Part shown: positions 1 through 7,008 of the stretch, piece by piece | Numbering within the stretch: position 1 is the stretch's first letter | Layout of the letters: each line of letters starts with the position of its first letter | NCBI GenBank assembly: GCA_902476295.1 | Contig: CABSDC010000044.1 | Location: 1-18,673, forward strand | Length of the DNA stretch: 18,673 nt | Direction of reading: 5' to 3' | DNA from: SFTJ01 sp905210415 | GTDB lineage: Bacteria > Bacteroidota > Bacteroidia > Bacteroidales > Muribaculaceae | The notes under the pieces: model-generated | What the model was told of the DNA's origin: nothing | The model's database searches: none | The model's input: only the letters and a program-made list of their open reading frames with translations | Translations under genes and position numbers: made by a program

Positions 1-3
1 TTG

Positions 4-76
4 AGCGGAAGACGAGGCTCAAACTCGCGACCCTCAGCTTGGAAGGCTGATGCTCTATCAACTGAGCTACTTCCGC
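4..76 (-). tRNA. tRNA-Gly (anticodon TCC)
   Basis: The reverse strand folds as a 73-base cloverleaf. The acceptor stem GCGGAAG pairs with CTTCCGC and the discriminator is T. The anticodon stem TCAGC/GCTGA encloses the loop CTTCCAA, giving anticodon TCC. The T loop reads TTTGAGCC, a slight variant of the usual TTCGANNC. The next bases are CAA, so the CCA end is added after transcription. It lies 11 bases downstream of tRNA-Tyr and is probably cut from the same transcript. In many Bacteroidales this pair precedes a tRNA-Thr and tuf; that would lie outside the window. Confidence 0.96.
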
Positions 77-87
77 AATTATTATTG

Positions 88-170
88 TGGGTAGTGATGG
101 ATTCGAACCACCGAAGTCGAAAGACAGCAGATTTACAGTCTGCCCCATTTGGCCGCTCTGGAAACTACCC
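88..170 (-). tRNA. tRNA-Tyr (anticodon GTA)
   Basis: The reverse strand folds as an 83-base class II tRNA with a long variable arm. Acceptor strands GGGTAGT and ACTACCC pair. The anticodon stem GCAGA/TCTGC encloses CTGTAAA, giving anticodon GTA. The T arm contains the canonical GGTTCGAATCC. No CCA end is encoded. It is the first gene of a tRNA-Tyr/tRNA-Gly unit, with a clear promoter just upstream. Confidence 0.97.
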
Positions 171-187
171 ATTGCCTTAAAGCGTTG

Positions 188-218
188 CAAAGATACGTCA
201 AAATCCCGAATTTGCAAA
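188..218 (-). promoter_or_regulatory. Bacteroidetes-type promoter of the tRNA-Tyr/tRNA-Gly unit
   Basis: On the minus strand a TTTG (-33 box, 215-218) is followed after exactly 19 bases by TATCTTTG (188-195), a perfect match to the Bacteroidetes -7 consensus TAnnTTTG. The predicted start lies about 10 bases upstream of mature tRNA-Tyr. The same arrangement precedes fhs and the kinase operon. Confidence 0.85.
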
Positions 219-276
219 ACATTTGGCAAAAAACTATCAAAAATTCCTCTAAAACCCCGTTTTTTTACGCCATCAT

Positions 277-301
277 CCCGATTCGTGCATTAGGGCTTGC
301 C
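277..301 (+). repeat. Solitary left-end-like copy of the CCCAATTCGG element
   Basis: The sequence CCCGATTCGTGCATTAGG followed by GCTTGCC closely matches the left end of the element at 369-550, which reads CCCAATTCGGTCATTAGG then GCTTGG. No right end follows and no target duplication is seen. It is probably a decayed remnant of an earlier insertion. The whole stretch 171-572 holds only this remnant, the tRNA promoter, a terminator and one complete element. Confidence 0.6.
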
Positions 302-315
302 ACCATGCCTCACAC

Positions 316-362
316 AAAAAGAATGCGCCTTGGCAACAAGTAATAACCATCTGCCAAGGCGC
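316..362 (-). terminator. Rho-independent terminator downstream of fhs
   Basis: Read on the minus strand, an 11-bp stem (TGCCAAGGCGC in the plus-strand right arm at 352-362, partner arm 325-335) has a 16-base loop and is followed by ATTCTTTTTG. The U-run lies only on the minus side, so the direction is clear. It lies about 210 bases beyond the fhs stop because the mobile element at 369-550 has inserted between them. Without that insertion the gap would be about 23 bases. Confidence 0.8.
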
Positions 363-368
363 AATTAT

Positions 369-550
369 CCCAATTCGGTCATTAGGGCTTGGTGGAATTT
401 CGGAATTTTAGAAGTGCAGATTTTGGTAGCTTTTTAATGAGTAATAGCAAACTATTGCGAGTTAAAAACAATCAAAAGATGCCTTATAAAAGCCGAAAGG
501 CTCCAAGCAGTAGAAAAATCTCACATTTACGGTCTAACGACCGATTTGGG
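369..550 (+). mobile_element. Full-length MITE-like element, copy A (182 bp)
   Basis: This non-coding element is bounded by imperfect terminal inverted repeats: CCCAATTCGGTCATTAGG on the left and the complement of CCCAAATCGGTCGTTAGA on the right (15 of 18 match). It is flanked by a perfect 5-base direct repeat ATTAT at 364-368 and 551-555, the mark of transposition. A second copy lies inverted at 16388-16570 with about 20 differences. Inside are a GCTTGG/CCAAGC long-range pair, an AATAG/CTATT hairpin and an AGCC-GAAA-GGCT hairpin. No open reading frame of meaning is present, so a transposase must come from elsewhere. The family was not recognised. Confidence 0.85.
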
Positions 551-572
551 ATTATATGTTTGTATCAAGTTG

Positions 573-2240
573 TCAGCTCAAGCCTTCCACTTGTCCGTTA
601 ATCACGTCGATTCGGCGTGCTTGTGGATCCTTAGGCAATCCTGGCATACGCATGATGTCGCCCATAATCACCACTATCATCTCAGCGCCATTGTTGATTA
701 CCACCTCGCGCACGGTCATATCAAATCCCGATGTGACGTTGTATGCCTTGGGGTCGGCTGAAAATGAATATTGTGTCTTGGCGATGCACACAGGATAGTG
801 TGCCATGCCGCGCTTTTCTATTTGCTTAATCAACTTTTCGGCTACCGATGAATACGACACCTTAGATGCGCCATAGATGCGCTGTGCCACCTTCTCAATC
901 TTGGCCTTGATGTTGTCTTCGTCGTCATACACCAGACGCAATGGCTTTCCCTCGCCCGACTCGATGGTATCAACCACCATTCGTGCCAATTCGAGTCCGC
1001 CCTTACCGCCTTCCACAAACACGTTGTTTGCGGCAAAAGCAACGCCGATTTCCTTGCAGTGCTTCTCCACGAGGGCAATCTCGGCATCGGTGTCGGTAGC
1101 AAAACGGTTGAATGTCACCACCACCTTCTGTCCGAAGCTGCGCATATTAGCGATGTGCTTATCCATATTCTCAAATCCGCGGCTGATGCCCTCAAGATTT
1201 TCCTTCTTGATGTCGTTTTCTGGCACACCGCCGTGCAGTTTCAAGCCCTGTGCTGTAGCCACAATCACGGTCAACGCTGGCTGAAGTCCTGCCTTGCGGC
1301 ACTTGATATCGAAGAATTTCTCCGCACCGAGGTCGGCGCCGAAACCAGCCTCTGTGACTGCGTAGTCGCCATAGGTCATAGCCATCTTAGTAGCAATCAC
1401 CGAGTTGCAACCGTGTGCAATATTGGCAAACGGACCGCCGTGCACAAATGCAGGAGTGTTTTCGAGGGTTTGCACAAGGTTAGGATTTAGCGCATCTTTG
1501 AGCAACACAGTGATGGCGCCAGTCACGCCGAGGTCGTCTACAGTGAACGGCTCATCCTCAAGAGTATAACCGAGCAAAATCTTGCCAATACGGCGGCGCA
1601 AATCTTGGAAATCGGTGGCGAGGCACATTATCGCCATAATCTCAGACGCCGGGGTGATGTCGAATCCGCTTTGCGAAGGCACACCGTCAACCCATTTGCC
1701 GAGTCCGGTCACCACATTGCGCAGCGAGCGGTCGTTCACGTCGAGCACACGCTTCCAAAGCACTTGCTTGAGAGCGAACCCCGTGTTGCGGTTCTGATAA
1801 ATATAGTTGTCGAGCAGCGCCGTGATCATATTGTGAGCCGATGTGATGGCATGGAAGTCGCCAGTGAAGTGCAGATTGATGTTCTCCATAGGCAACACTT
1901 GGCTATATCCGCCACCTGCTGCGCCACCCTTCATGCCGAAGCAAGGACCCAACGATGGTTCGCGCAAGGCTGCCACAGCCTTCTTGCCGATTTGGCACAA
2001 CGCTTGGGTCAGACCCACGCTCACGGTGGTCTTACCGTTACCGGCCTTAGTAGGAGTGATAGATGTCACCAAAATCAGGTGGCTCTTGCGACAACGCTCC
2101 TCATCGATAAGCTTCAATGGCACCTTTGCCATATAAGGGCCATAGTTATACACGTCGTCGGCTGGAATGCCCATTCGCTCAGCAATGACATTAATTCTCT
2201 CAAGGCGAGCCTCACGAGCAATCTGGATATCTGTCTTCAT
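573..2240 (-). CDS. fhs: Formate-tetrahydrofolate ligase
   Basis: This cytosolic enzyme makes 10-formyltetrahydrofolate from formate, tetrahydrofolate and ATP, feeding one-carbon units into purine synthesis. The 555-residue product is full length for the family. It carries the phosphate-binding motif TPTKAGNGKTT near residue 65 (families usually read PTPAGEGKTT), followed by REPSLGPCFGMKGGAAGGG and FVHGGPFANIAHGCNSV, all hallmark segments of Fhs. The C-terminal part has GFDMTVREVV and IMRMPGLPK, as in other Fhs proteins. The ATG start follows a leader of about 150 bases and a strong promoter at 2396-2426. It is transcribed alone. Its terminator is separated from the stop codon by an inserted element. 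Confidence 0.97.
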   Translation of the reverse strand: MKTDIQIAREARLERINVIAERMGIPADDVYNYGPYMAKVPLKLIDEERCRKSHLILVTSITPTKAGNGKTTVSVGLTQALCQIGKKAVAALREPSLGPCFGMKGGAAGGGYSQVLPMENINLHFTGDFHAITSAHNMITALLDNYIYQNRNTGFALKQVLWKRVLDVNDRSLRNVVTGLGKWVDGVPSQSGFDITPASEIMAIMCLATDFQDLRRRIGKILLGYTLEDEPFTVDDLGVTGAITVLLKDALNPNLVQTLENTPAFVHGGPFANIAHGCNSVIATKMAMTYGDYAVTEAGFGADLGAEKFFDIKCRKAGLQPALTVIVATAQGLKLHGGVPENDIKKENLEGISRGFENMDKHIANMRSFGQKVVVTFNRFATDTDAEIALVEKHCKEIGVAFAANNVFVEGGKGGLELARMVVDTIESGEGKPLRLVYDDEDNIKAKIEKVAQRIYGASKVSYSSVAEKLIKQIEKRGMAHYPVCIAKTQYSFSADPKAYNVTSGFDMTVREVVINNGAEMIVVIMGDIMRMPGLPKDPQARRIDVINGQVEGLS

Positions 2241-2309
2241 CGTCTGAAAATAAATTATTTAAGTATTTAAGTGAATATTTTCTCTCTTCAAAACAGGAAA
2301 ATCAGAGCC

Positions 2310-2342
2310 AAATCTGCAGCACTACGATGCAACTACAGATTT
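2310..2342 (-). promoter_or_regulatory. Stem-loop in the fhs leader
   Basis: Within the predicted ~150-base 5' leader of fhs, arms 2310-2319 and 2333-2342 form a 10-bp stem with one G-U pair and a 13-base loop. It resembles no riboswitch I can name, and the tetrahydrofolate riboswitch architecture is not apparent. A role in RNA stability or translation control is only an inference. Confidence 0.4.
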
Positions 2343-2395
2343 AAGCCAAAAAAACGGCAAGAAAACAGCCTCACGCCAGATTCTCCACCGCAATG

Positions 2396-2426
2396 CAAAG
2401 ATACTACAAAAAGCACTATTTGCAAA
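2396..2426 (-). promoter_or_regulatory. Promoter of fhs
   Basis: On the minus strand TTTG (2423-2426) is followed after 19 bases by TATCTTTG (2396-2403), a perfect TAnnTTTG -7 box. Transcription would start near 2389, giving a leader of about 150 bases. A 50-bp mobile element lies immediately upstream, ending 13 bases from the -33 box. Confidence 0.85.
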
Positions 2427-2439
2427 GCGCCTCGTTTAC

Positions 2440-2489
2440 CCCAATTCGGTCGTTAAGGTTTACAATTACGGCCTAATGACCGATTGAGG
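2440..2489. mobile_element. Minimal 50-bp copy of the MITE-like element, copy C
   Basis: The left end CCCAATTCGGTCGTTAAGG and right end GGCCTAATGACCGATTGAGG match the ends of copies A and B, but only a few bases separate them. It is flanked by a perfect 5-base duplication TTTAC at 2435-2439 and 2490-2494. The right-hand duplicate contains the stop codon of the adjacent kinase gene. The unit forms an imperfect hairpin over nearly its whole length. It may be an internal-deletion derivative that still transposed, or a deletion after insertion. Confidence 0.78.
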
Positions 2490-2490
2490 T

Positions 2491-4632
2491 TTACCTCACC
2501 GGAATAGTGAAACAGAAGCGCGCACCGTGGCAGTAGCCAGAATCAATATAGAAATCCCCGCCAAGTTTCTCGGCAATTGTGTGGCATAGCGACAATCCCA
2601 AGCCCGTGCCCTGCTTAAACACATCGAGCTTCTTGAACATACGGAATATCTCTTCCTGCTTATCCTTTGGCACACCGATGCCCGTGTCGGTCACGGCAAA
2701 TAGTATGCTGCCACCATCCTCGGTCAATCCACACGAGAGCGTGATGCTACCCTCGGTGGTGTTTTTCTCAGAGTTGGTGATCATATTCACAAGCACCTGA
2801 TGTATTCTATTGGCATCAGTAGTCACCACGTAATCATCAGGCAGCGAGGATTCAAAACGCATCTCCACGCCTTCTGGCATTATGATTCGGGTATCATCGA
2901 TTGCCCTGCGGCACACACTCGCCACATTGGTTTCCTCCGATACGAACGCAAGCGTTCCGCTCTCAATCTTGGCAAGGTCGAGAACATCGTTTATCAATTT
3001 CGACAGCAAGTCGGAGTTTTTCATCACCTGCGCATTGATGTCGTGCTTCTCTTGCTCATCAAGTTCGTCTTCCATCCGGGCAAGCACCTCCGAAAAGCCC
3101 ACGATAGAATTGAGCGGCGTGCGCAATTCGTGACTGATGTTTTGGATGAAGACGGTCTTTTGGCGGTCAGACTCCTCAGCCCTCTCGCTTGCCACCACCA
3201 ATTCATCCATATTTTGCTTCAACTTGGCATTAGTGGCCTTGAGGCTATTCACCAGCTTATTGTTGCGGAGGAACAGCACAACAGCAAATATAAGCAACAG
3301 CACAACACCCACTAAGCGCAGCGACATGTACAGCACCTGCACATTGTGCTCCCTCTCGGCAAACTCCTGACGCTGCTTGTTGTAGCGCAGCGAGTCGGTG
3401 AGCTGTTGAGTCATCATCTTCTGGTTATTGTAGGCCAAACGGTTGTTTTCGGCGTCGAGCAACGACATACGCTCAGCCTTTTCCACCTTTCTCAGTTGAA
3501 GATTCTTTTGTTGCAACTCCAGATTGGTGCGCGCAAGGTCGAGGCGTGAATTTTCATATTCAGCCTTTTGCTTGTCGAGTTCTTGAATATTGTTCTCTAT
3601 CGTAGTGCTCATATGCAAGAACGGCGACATACTGAAATTTTTGCGCTTGCCATATACGTCGGCATAGAGCATGCGCCAAGCATCTCGCTCCTCGGCATAG
3701 TGCTTCTTGTGTGCCTCATAATAGATTTTCACATATATCCAAAAACCCTCTATCTTCCTATTTTTAAGAATTTTCTCCACCTCGGCATCCTTGCCATCGT
3801 GTATCATCTTCAGCGCCTCAAGGCTCTTAGCCAGCACCGGAGGGATATCGGGCGCAACCGACTTGTAGCCTTCGTACTGCTTATACACCTCGGCAAACTC
3901 CTTGTCGCGACCGAGCATACACAATATGAATGCCTTATAGCCCAAAAGGCCGCCTATGCGTCGATCATATTTAGTGCTTGCCAAGCCATCATCGCACGCC
4001 TTCAGCGCGCGTTCAAATTGGCCCACCACCAGATAGCAATCGGCTATTCGCTTATAATCCTGCCCAAACTCATGCTCGATTTTATATTTCTTATAGCCTT
4101 CTATGGCCTGCTCATACTCCGAAATGGCTCGCACCATCTGCATGCGCATGCGATGCACATTTCCCAACGACACGTGACCCAAAATCACACCTTGATGGTG
4201 ACCATATTTCTTGGCATATTTCACCATTTCTCCTTGATACTCAAGCGCCTCGGCATACTTGCCATTATTGATGAGATAGGTCACCTTATACGACACTGCC
4301 GAATAGAAATACGCCTGCATATCGTATTTGCGGCTCTTCTCCAAAATCGGAACCATCGATTCCTCAATCTTTTGCAGACCGGCTTTCGTGTAGAAGTAAT
4401 ATTTCAGCGGAGCAAACAGCGAGAACACCTCAAGTTGCTTGTCGCCCGTGGCAACAGCATATCGACGCAAGCTGTCGGCAAGCACAAGCACCTCTGGCTT
4501 GTTATACTTGACGTTGACCTCTTGCCTTAGCGCTGCTATCCTTTCGGGGTAGGCACAATGAGCCATCGGAGCCAACAGCGATGCCAGCACCAACAATGCG
4601 AGTAATGCTTTGTTTCTACCCTTCTTCCTCAT
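2491..4632 (-). CDS. TPR-type sensor histidine kinase (intact paralogue)
   Basis: This 713-residue membrane histidine kinase has a signal peptide (about 1-26), a helical TPR-like sensor region (30-330) and a coiled coil rich in Gln, Asn and Leu (345-430). One transmembrane helix follows near 435-455. The HisKA box is HELRTPLNSI with phospho-acceptor His501. The ATPase domain has an N box with Asn616/Asn620, DTGIGVP near 649 and GTGLGLSLC near 675. The sensor region is expected in the periplasm. There is no receiver domain and no response regulator gene nearby, so its partner must be encoded elsewhere. The start ATG overlaps the stop of the upstream kinase by four bases (ATGA), suggesting translational coupling. 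The two are tandem paralogues. Confidence 0.9.
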   Translation of the reverse strand: MRKKGRNKALLALLVLASLLAPMAHCAYPERIAALRQEVNVKYNKPEVLVLADSLRRYAVATGDKQLEVFSLFAPLKYYFYTKAGLQKIEESMVPILEKSRKYDMQAYFYSAVSYKVTYLINNGKYAEALEYQGEMVKYAKKYGHHQGVILGHVSLGNVHRMRMQMVRAISEYEQAIEGYKKYKIEHEFGQDYKRIADCYLVVGQFERALKACDDGLASTKYDRRIGGLLGYKAFILCMLGRDKEFAEVYKQYEGYKSVAPDIPPVLAKSLEALKMIHDGKDAEVEKILKNRKIEGFWIYVKIYYEAHKKHYAEERDAWRMLYADVYGKRKNFSMSPFLHMSTTIENNIQELDKQKAEYENSRLDLARTNLELQQKNLQLRKVEKAERMSLLDAENNRLAYNNQKMMTQQLTDSLRYNKQRQEFAEREHNVQVLYMSLRLVGVVLLLIFAVVLFLRNNKLVNSLKATNAKLKQNMDELVVASERAEESDRQKTVFIQNISHELRTPLNSIVGFSEVLARMEDELDEQEKHDINAQVMKNSDLLSKLINDVLDLAKIESGTLAFVSEETNVASVCRRAIDDTRIIMPEGVEMRFESSLPDDYVVTTDANRIHQVLVNMITNSEKNTTEGSITLSCGLTEDGGSILFAVTDTGIGVPKDKQEEIFRMFKKLDVFKQGTGLGLSLCHTIAEKLGGDFYIDSGYCHGARFCFTIPVR

Positions 4633-6113
4633 TGCTTCACCTTGATTGTAAACAAGAAGCGTGCGCCTCCCGTATATTCTGTATCTAATGTCACCTCGCC
4701 ATCGAGTTGAGAGGCTATTTTACGGCAAATATCCAAGCCGAGCCCAGTGCCCGACTTAACGCTCAGCGTGCTGAATCGATTGAATATCTCATTTTGCTTC
4801 TCCTTTGGTATGCCCACGCCAGTGTCGGCCACGGCAAACATAAGCCGGCTCTTATCCTCACTAAGCAAGCACTGCAGCGTGATGCTGCCACTCTCGGTGT
4901 TTTTCTCGGCATTTGTGAGCAAGTTGATGAGCACTTGGCGCACACGTTGCCTGTCGGTGATCACCGCATAATCATCTGCCAAATCTGATTGATACACCAA
5001 TTCCACGCCATCCTGCTTGCGGTGGCGAACGGTTTCAAGGGTCTCTCGGCACAATTCTCCAATCTGCACCGTCGACGGTTTTATCTTAAGGTTGCCGCAC
5101 TGCAGCGCCACGGTGTCGATAATGTCGTTCACCAGCGTGATGAGCAACATAGAATTGTCTGTAATATAATCAGCCATCCTTTTTCGATCATCCTTTGCCA
5201 TATCCACATCCTTGTCGGTGAGCATCTGCGAGAAGCCCACGATGGCATTGAGCGGAGTGCGCAAGTCGTGACTCATATTCTGCACAAAGAGCATCTTCAT
5301 GCGCTCAGATTGCTGCGCACGGTCTTTGGTCTCATTTAGCCTCTCAATGCTGGCACCCAACTTCTCGTTTGCCACACTCAAGCGCTTCACCAGCACACGC
5401 TTTACCAAATAGTATACCAGCAACATCAGCGTTACTATCAGCAACGCCACTATCACCGATGTGAGCAGCACATAATGTCTATTCAACCGATTCTCATTGA
5501 TGCCCTGCAACAGTATCTGACGGTTTACCGAGTCGCGCAACTGCTGCGTCACCAGATGCTGATGCTTATACGACAGCGCGATACTATCGGCCATGGCACG
5601 CGCCATTCGGCTCGAAGCCTCACGGTCGGCATATTCGAGCGACGAATTTTGTAGCGACAAGCGAGCATTTTCCAACTGCAGGAGAGCATTTTCGTTCAAT
5701 ATGCGCTGCTTCTCCTTCGCTGTATTTTGGTCGTGGTATATATCCATGATGTTTTCCACATCCCAATCATACACATGCTTATCAATGTTGTATTGGCTGA
5801 GCACAAACTCGCGCATATACTTCGTGCTGTTTTCGTAATCTTTGTTATATGCGCAATATGCCGACATCATGCATAGATACTCGCTTTCCGACGATTTCTT
5901 GATTTTCTTAAACGACTTCTGCACGTCAGCCTCCCTGCCATCGCAGATAGCCTTATACAAGTCAATCGCATTTTTCATCTTCCGATTGATTGACTTTAAG
6001 GCAGTCTTATGCTGTTGCAGATAATCGTAGTCGCTCTTGAATTTGTCATACTCACCGAGCATGAAGTGGGCATAGCAGCGATAGGTGATAAACTCGTTTT
6101 TCACGACTTGCAA
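4629..6113 (-). CDS. Sensor histidine kinase, C-terminal portion after an in-frame stop
   Basis: This 494-residue frame continues in register from the TPR gene at 6117-6791 after a single TGA. It holds the last TPR-like repeats, a coiled coil, one transmembrane helix (about 208-228), a HisKA box HDLRTPLNAI with His282, an N box INLLTNAEKNT, DTGVGIP and GTGLGLDIC. The catalytic half therefore looks intact. The only starts near its beginning are TTG or GTG, with no convincing ribosome site. A product begun here would lack a signal peptide and would place its sensor region in the cytosol. I read it as the 3' part of one broken kinase gene. A genuinely separate protein, a sequencing error or stop readthrough are the alternatives. 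Confidence 0.8.
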   Translation of the reverse strand: MQVVKNEFITYRCYAHFMLGEYDKFKSDYDYLQQHKTALKSINRKMKNAIDLYKAICDGREADVQKSFKKIKKSSESEYLCMMSAYCAYNKDYENSTKYMREFVLSQYNIDKHVYDWDVENIMDIYHDQNTAKEKQRILNENALLQLENARLSLQNSSLEYADREASSRMARAMADSIALSYKHQHLVTQQLRDSVNRQILLQGINENRLNRHYVLLTSVIVALLIVTLMLLVYYLVKRVLVKRLSVANEKLGASIERLNETKDRAQQSERMKMLFVQNMSHDLRTPLNAIVGFSQMLTDKDVDMAKDDRKRMADYITDNSMLLITLVNDIIDTVALQCGNLKIKPSTVQIGELCRETLETVRHRKQDGVELVYQSDLADDYAVITDRQRVRQVLINLLTNAEKNTESGSITLQCLLSEDKSRLMFAVADTGVGIPKEKQNEIFNRFSTLSVKSGTGLGLDICRKIASQLDGEVTLDTEYTGGARFLFTIKVKQ

Positions 6114-6116
6114 TTT

Positions 6117-6119
6117 TCA
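6117..6119 (-). other. In-frame TGA interrupting the upstream TPR kinase
   Basis: The codons around it read GGC AAT TGA AAA TTG CAA, and the same frame stays open for 494 further codons. Aligned without gaps to the intact paralogue from ALKACDDGLA to LGRDKEF, both segments have 28 positions after the shared start. The TGA stands where the paralogue has Thr. Other genes in the window end normally at TGA, so this is a true stop under the code in use. Confidence 0.85.
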
Positions 6120-6791
6120 ATTGCCCAAGGCTTCCTCTGCCGTTTTGAGAACGTTTTCGTTATCGTCCATCATGCGATAGCAGTCGCAGATGCGTACATA
6201 TTCACTCGCATTGTTGTATTTCGGCAAATACTGCCTTGTATAATCTATAGCCTTGCGATAGAGACTTATGGCGTCGGGCAACTGGTTGCGGTATTGCTGT
6301 ATCGAGCCGTAAAGCGAATAGCAGGTTCTTATCAGTTCCTGCTCATTGCTCTTCTTGGCATCAGCCATCAATTCTTGCACATACATCAAAGCATACACGT
6401 TGCGATGCGCCATTAAATAGTAGACAGTCTTGTTTGACACGGCATGGACATAAAACTGCTTATTGCGATATTCTCTCGACTTTTGAATCAAGGGGACAAA
6501 CGCAGCCTCAACGCCCTTCATATTTTCGGTCTTACCCAATTCATACATCAACCGCGCATTCAGGGCATATAGCTCCGCCGCACGGTCGCCCATAGCCACC
6601 GCCTGCTGTTGTAGGCTGTCAATCACAGGAATGCACTTGTCGGAAAGACGCAGTTCGCGCGCACGCAAATAGAGCGGATAAAGCTTGTCGTTCATACCGA
6701 ACGGATTATTCTGCGCAAAGCCAACACCGCAACATTGCAATAGCAATGCCACAAGCATCATTCTTATAACGCCACAAATAGTCCTGCTCAT
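6117..6791 (-). CDS. TPR sensor domain of the interrupted histidine kinase, N-terminal portion
   Basis: This 224-residue frame begins at an ATG about 25 bases from a perfect promoter. It has a hydrophobic signal segment (MMLVALLLQC, about 11-27) followed by tetratricopeptide-like helices, including LPDAISLYRKAIDYTRQYL near residue 170. It matches the first 230 residues of the intact kinase at 2491-4632 in layout and motif order. It ends at a TGA in frame with the kinase half downstream. Taken alone it would be a small secreted TPR protein. Joined across the stop, the protein would be about 720 residues, close to the 713 of the paralogue. It is the first gene of the kinase operon. Confidence 0.8.
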   Translation of the reverse strand: MSRTICGVIRMMLVALLLQCCGVGFAQNNPFGMNDKLYPLYLRARELRLSDKCIPVIDSLQQQAVAMGDRAAELYALNARLMYELGKTENMKGVEAAFVPLIQKSREYRNKQFYVHAVSNKTVYYLMAHRNVYALMYVQELMADAKKSNEQELIRTCYSLYGSIQQYRNQLPDAISLYRKAIDYTRQYLPKYNNASEYVRICDCYRMMDDNENVLKTAEEALGN

Positions 6792-6823
6792 GTATGAAGT
6801 TTTTTCAATGATTTACCAAACTG

Positions 6824-6854
6824 CAAAGTTATCATATATTTTCAACATTTCAAA
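6824..6854 (-). promoter_or_regulatory. Promoter of the kinase operon
   Basis: On the minus strand TTTG (6851-6854) and TAACTTTG (6824-6831) are separated by exactly 19 bases, matching the Bacteroidetes -33/-7 arrangement. The predicted start gives a leader of about 25 bases before the ATG at 6791. Confidence 0.85.
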
Positions 6855-6880
6855 TATATTAGCCCTATCCAAAAAACACA

Positions 6881-6912
6881 CCCGGATGCCAATCTCACGA
6901 TTCGCATCCGGG
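6881..6912 (-). terminator. Terminator-like hairpin in a divergent intergenic region
   Basis: A perfect 9-bp stem, CCCGGATGC (6881-6889) with GCATCCGGG (6904-6912), encloses 14 bases. On the minus strand it is followed by TGTGTTTTTTGG, a terminator-like U-run. No minus-strand gene lies upstream of it within 1 kb, so its purpose is unclear. It could end a short transcript, block antisense reading from the cassette at 7074, or serve as a palindromic binding site. Confidence 0.5.
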
Positions 6913-7008
6913 CAAAATTAGAGTATTTAATGTTGCATTGTCTTTTTACGGTTTTTAGATACCTCAAACATTAAAAAGTTAAACTGAACATCAAAAAAAA
7001 TTTCATTT

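Noticed and set aside
2241..2395. Tetrahydrofolate riboswitch in the fhs leader
   Set aside because: The leader has one simple stem-loop and none of the junction architecture of the known class, which is mainly found in Firmicutes.
3568..4530. A 320-codon open frame on the plus strand opposite the intact kinase gene
   Set aside because: It is antisense to a well-supported histidine kinase, is rich in Ile, His and Leu as expected from a complement frame, and shows no recognisable domain.
6117..6119. TGA as selenocysteine or a reassigned sense codon
   Set aside because: Other genes here (fhs, the serine dehydratase, the downstream kinase frame) end at TGA, no selenocysteine insertion hairpin is apparent, and TPR kinases are not selenoproteins.
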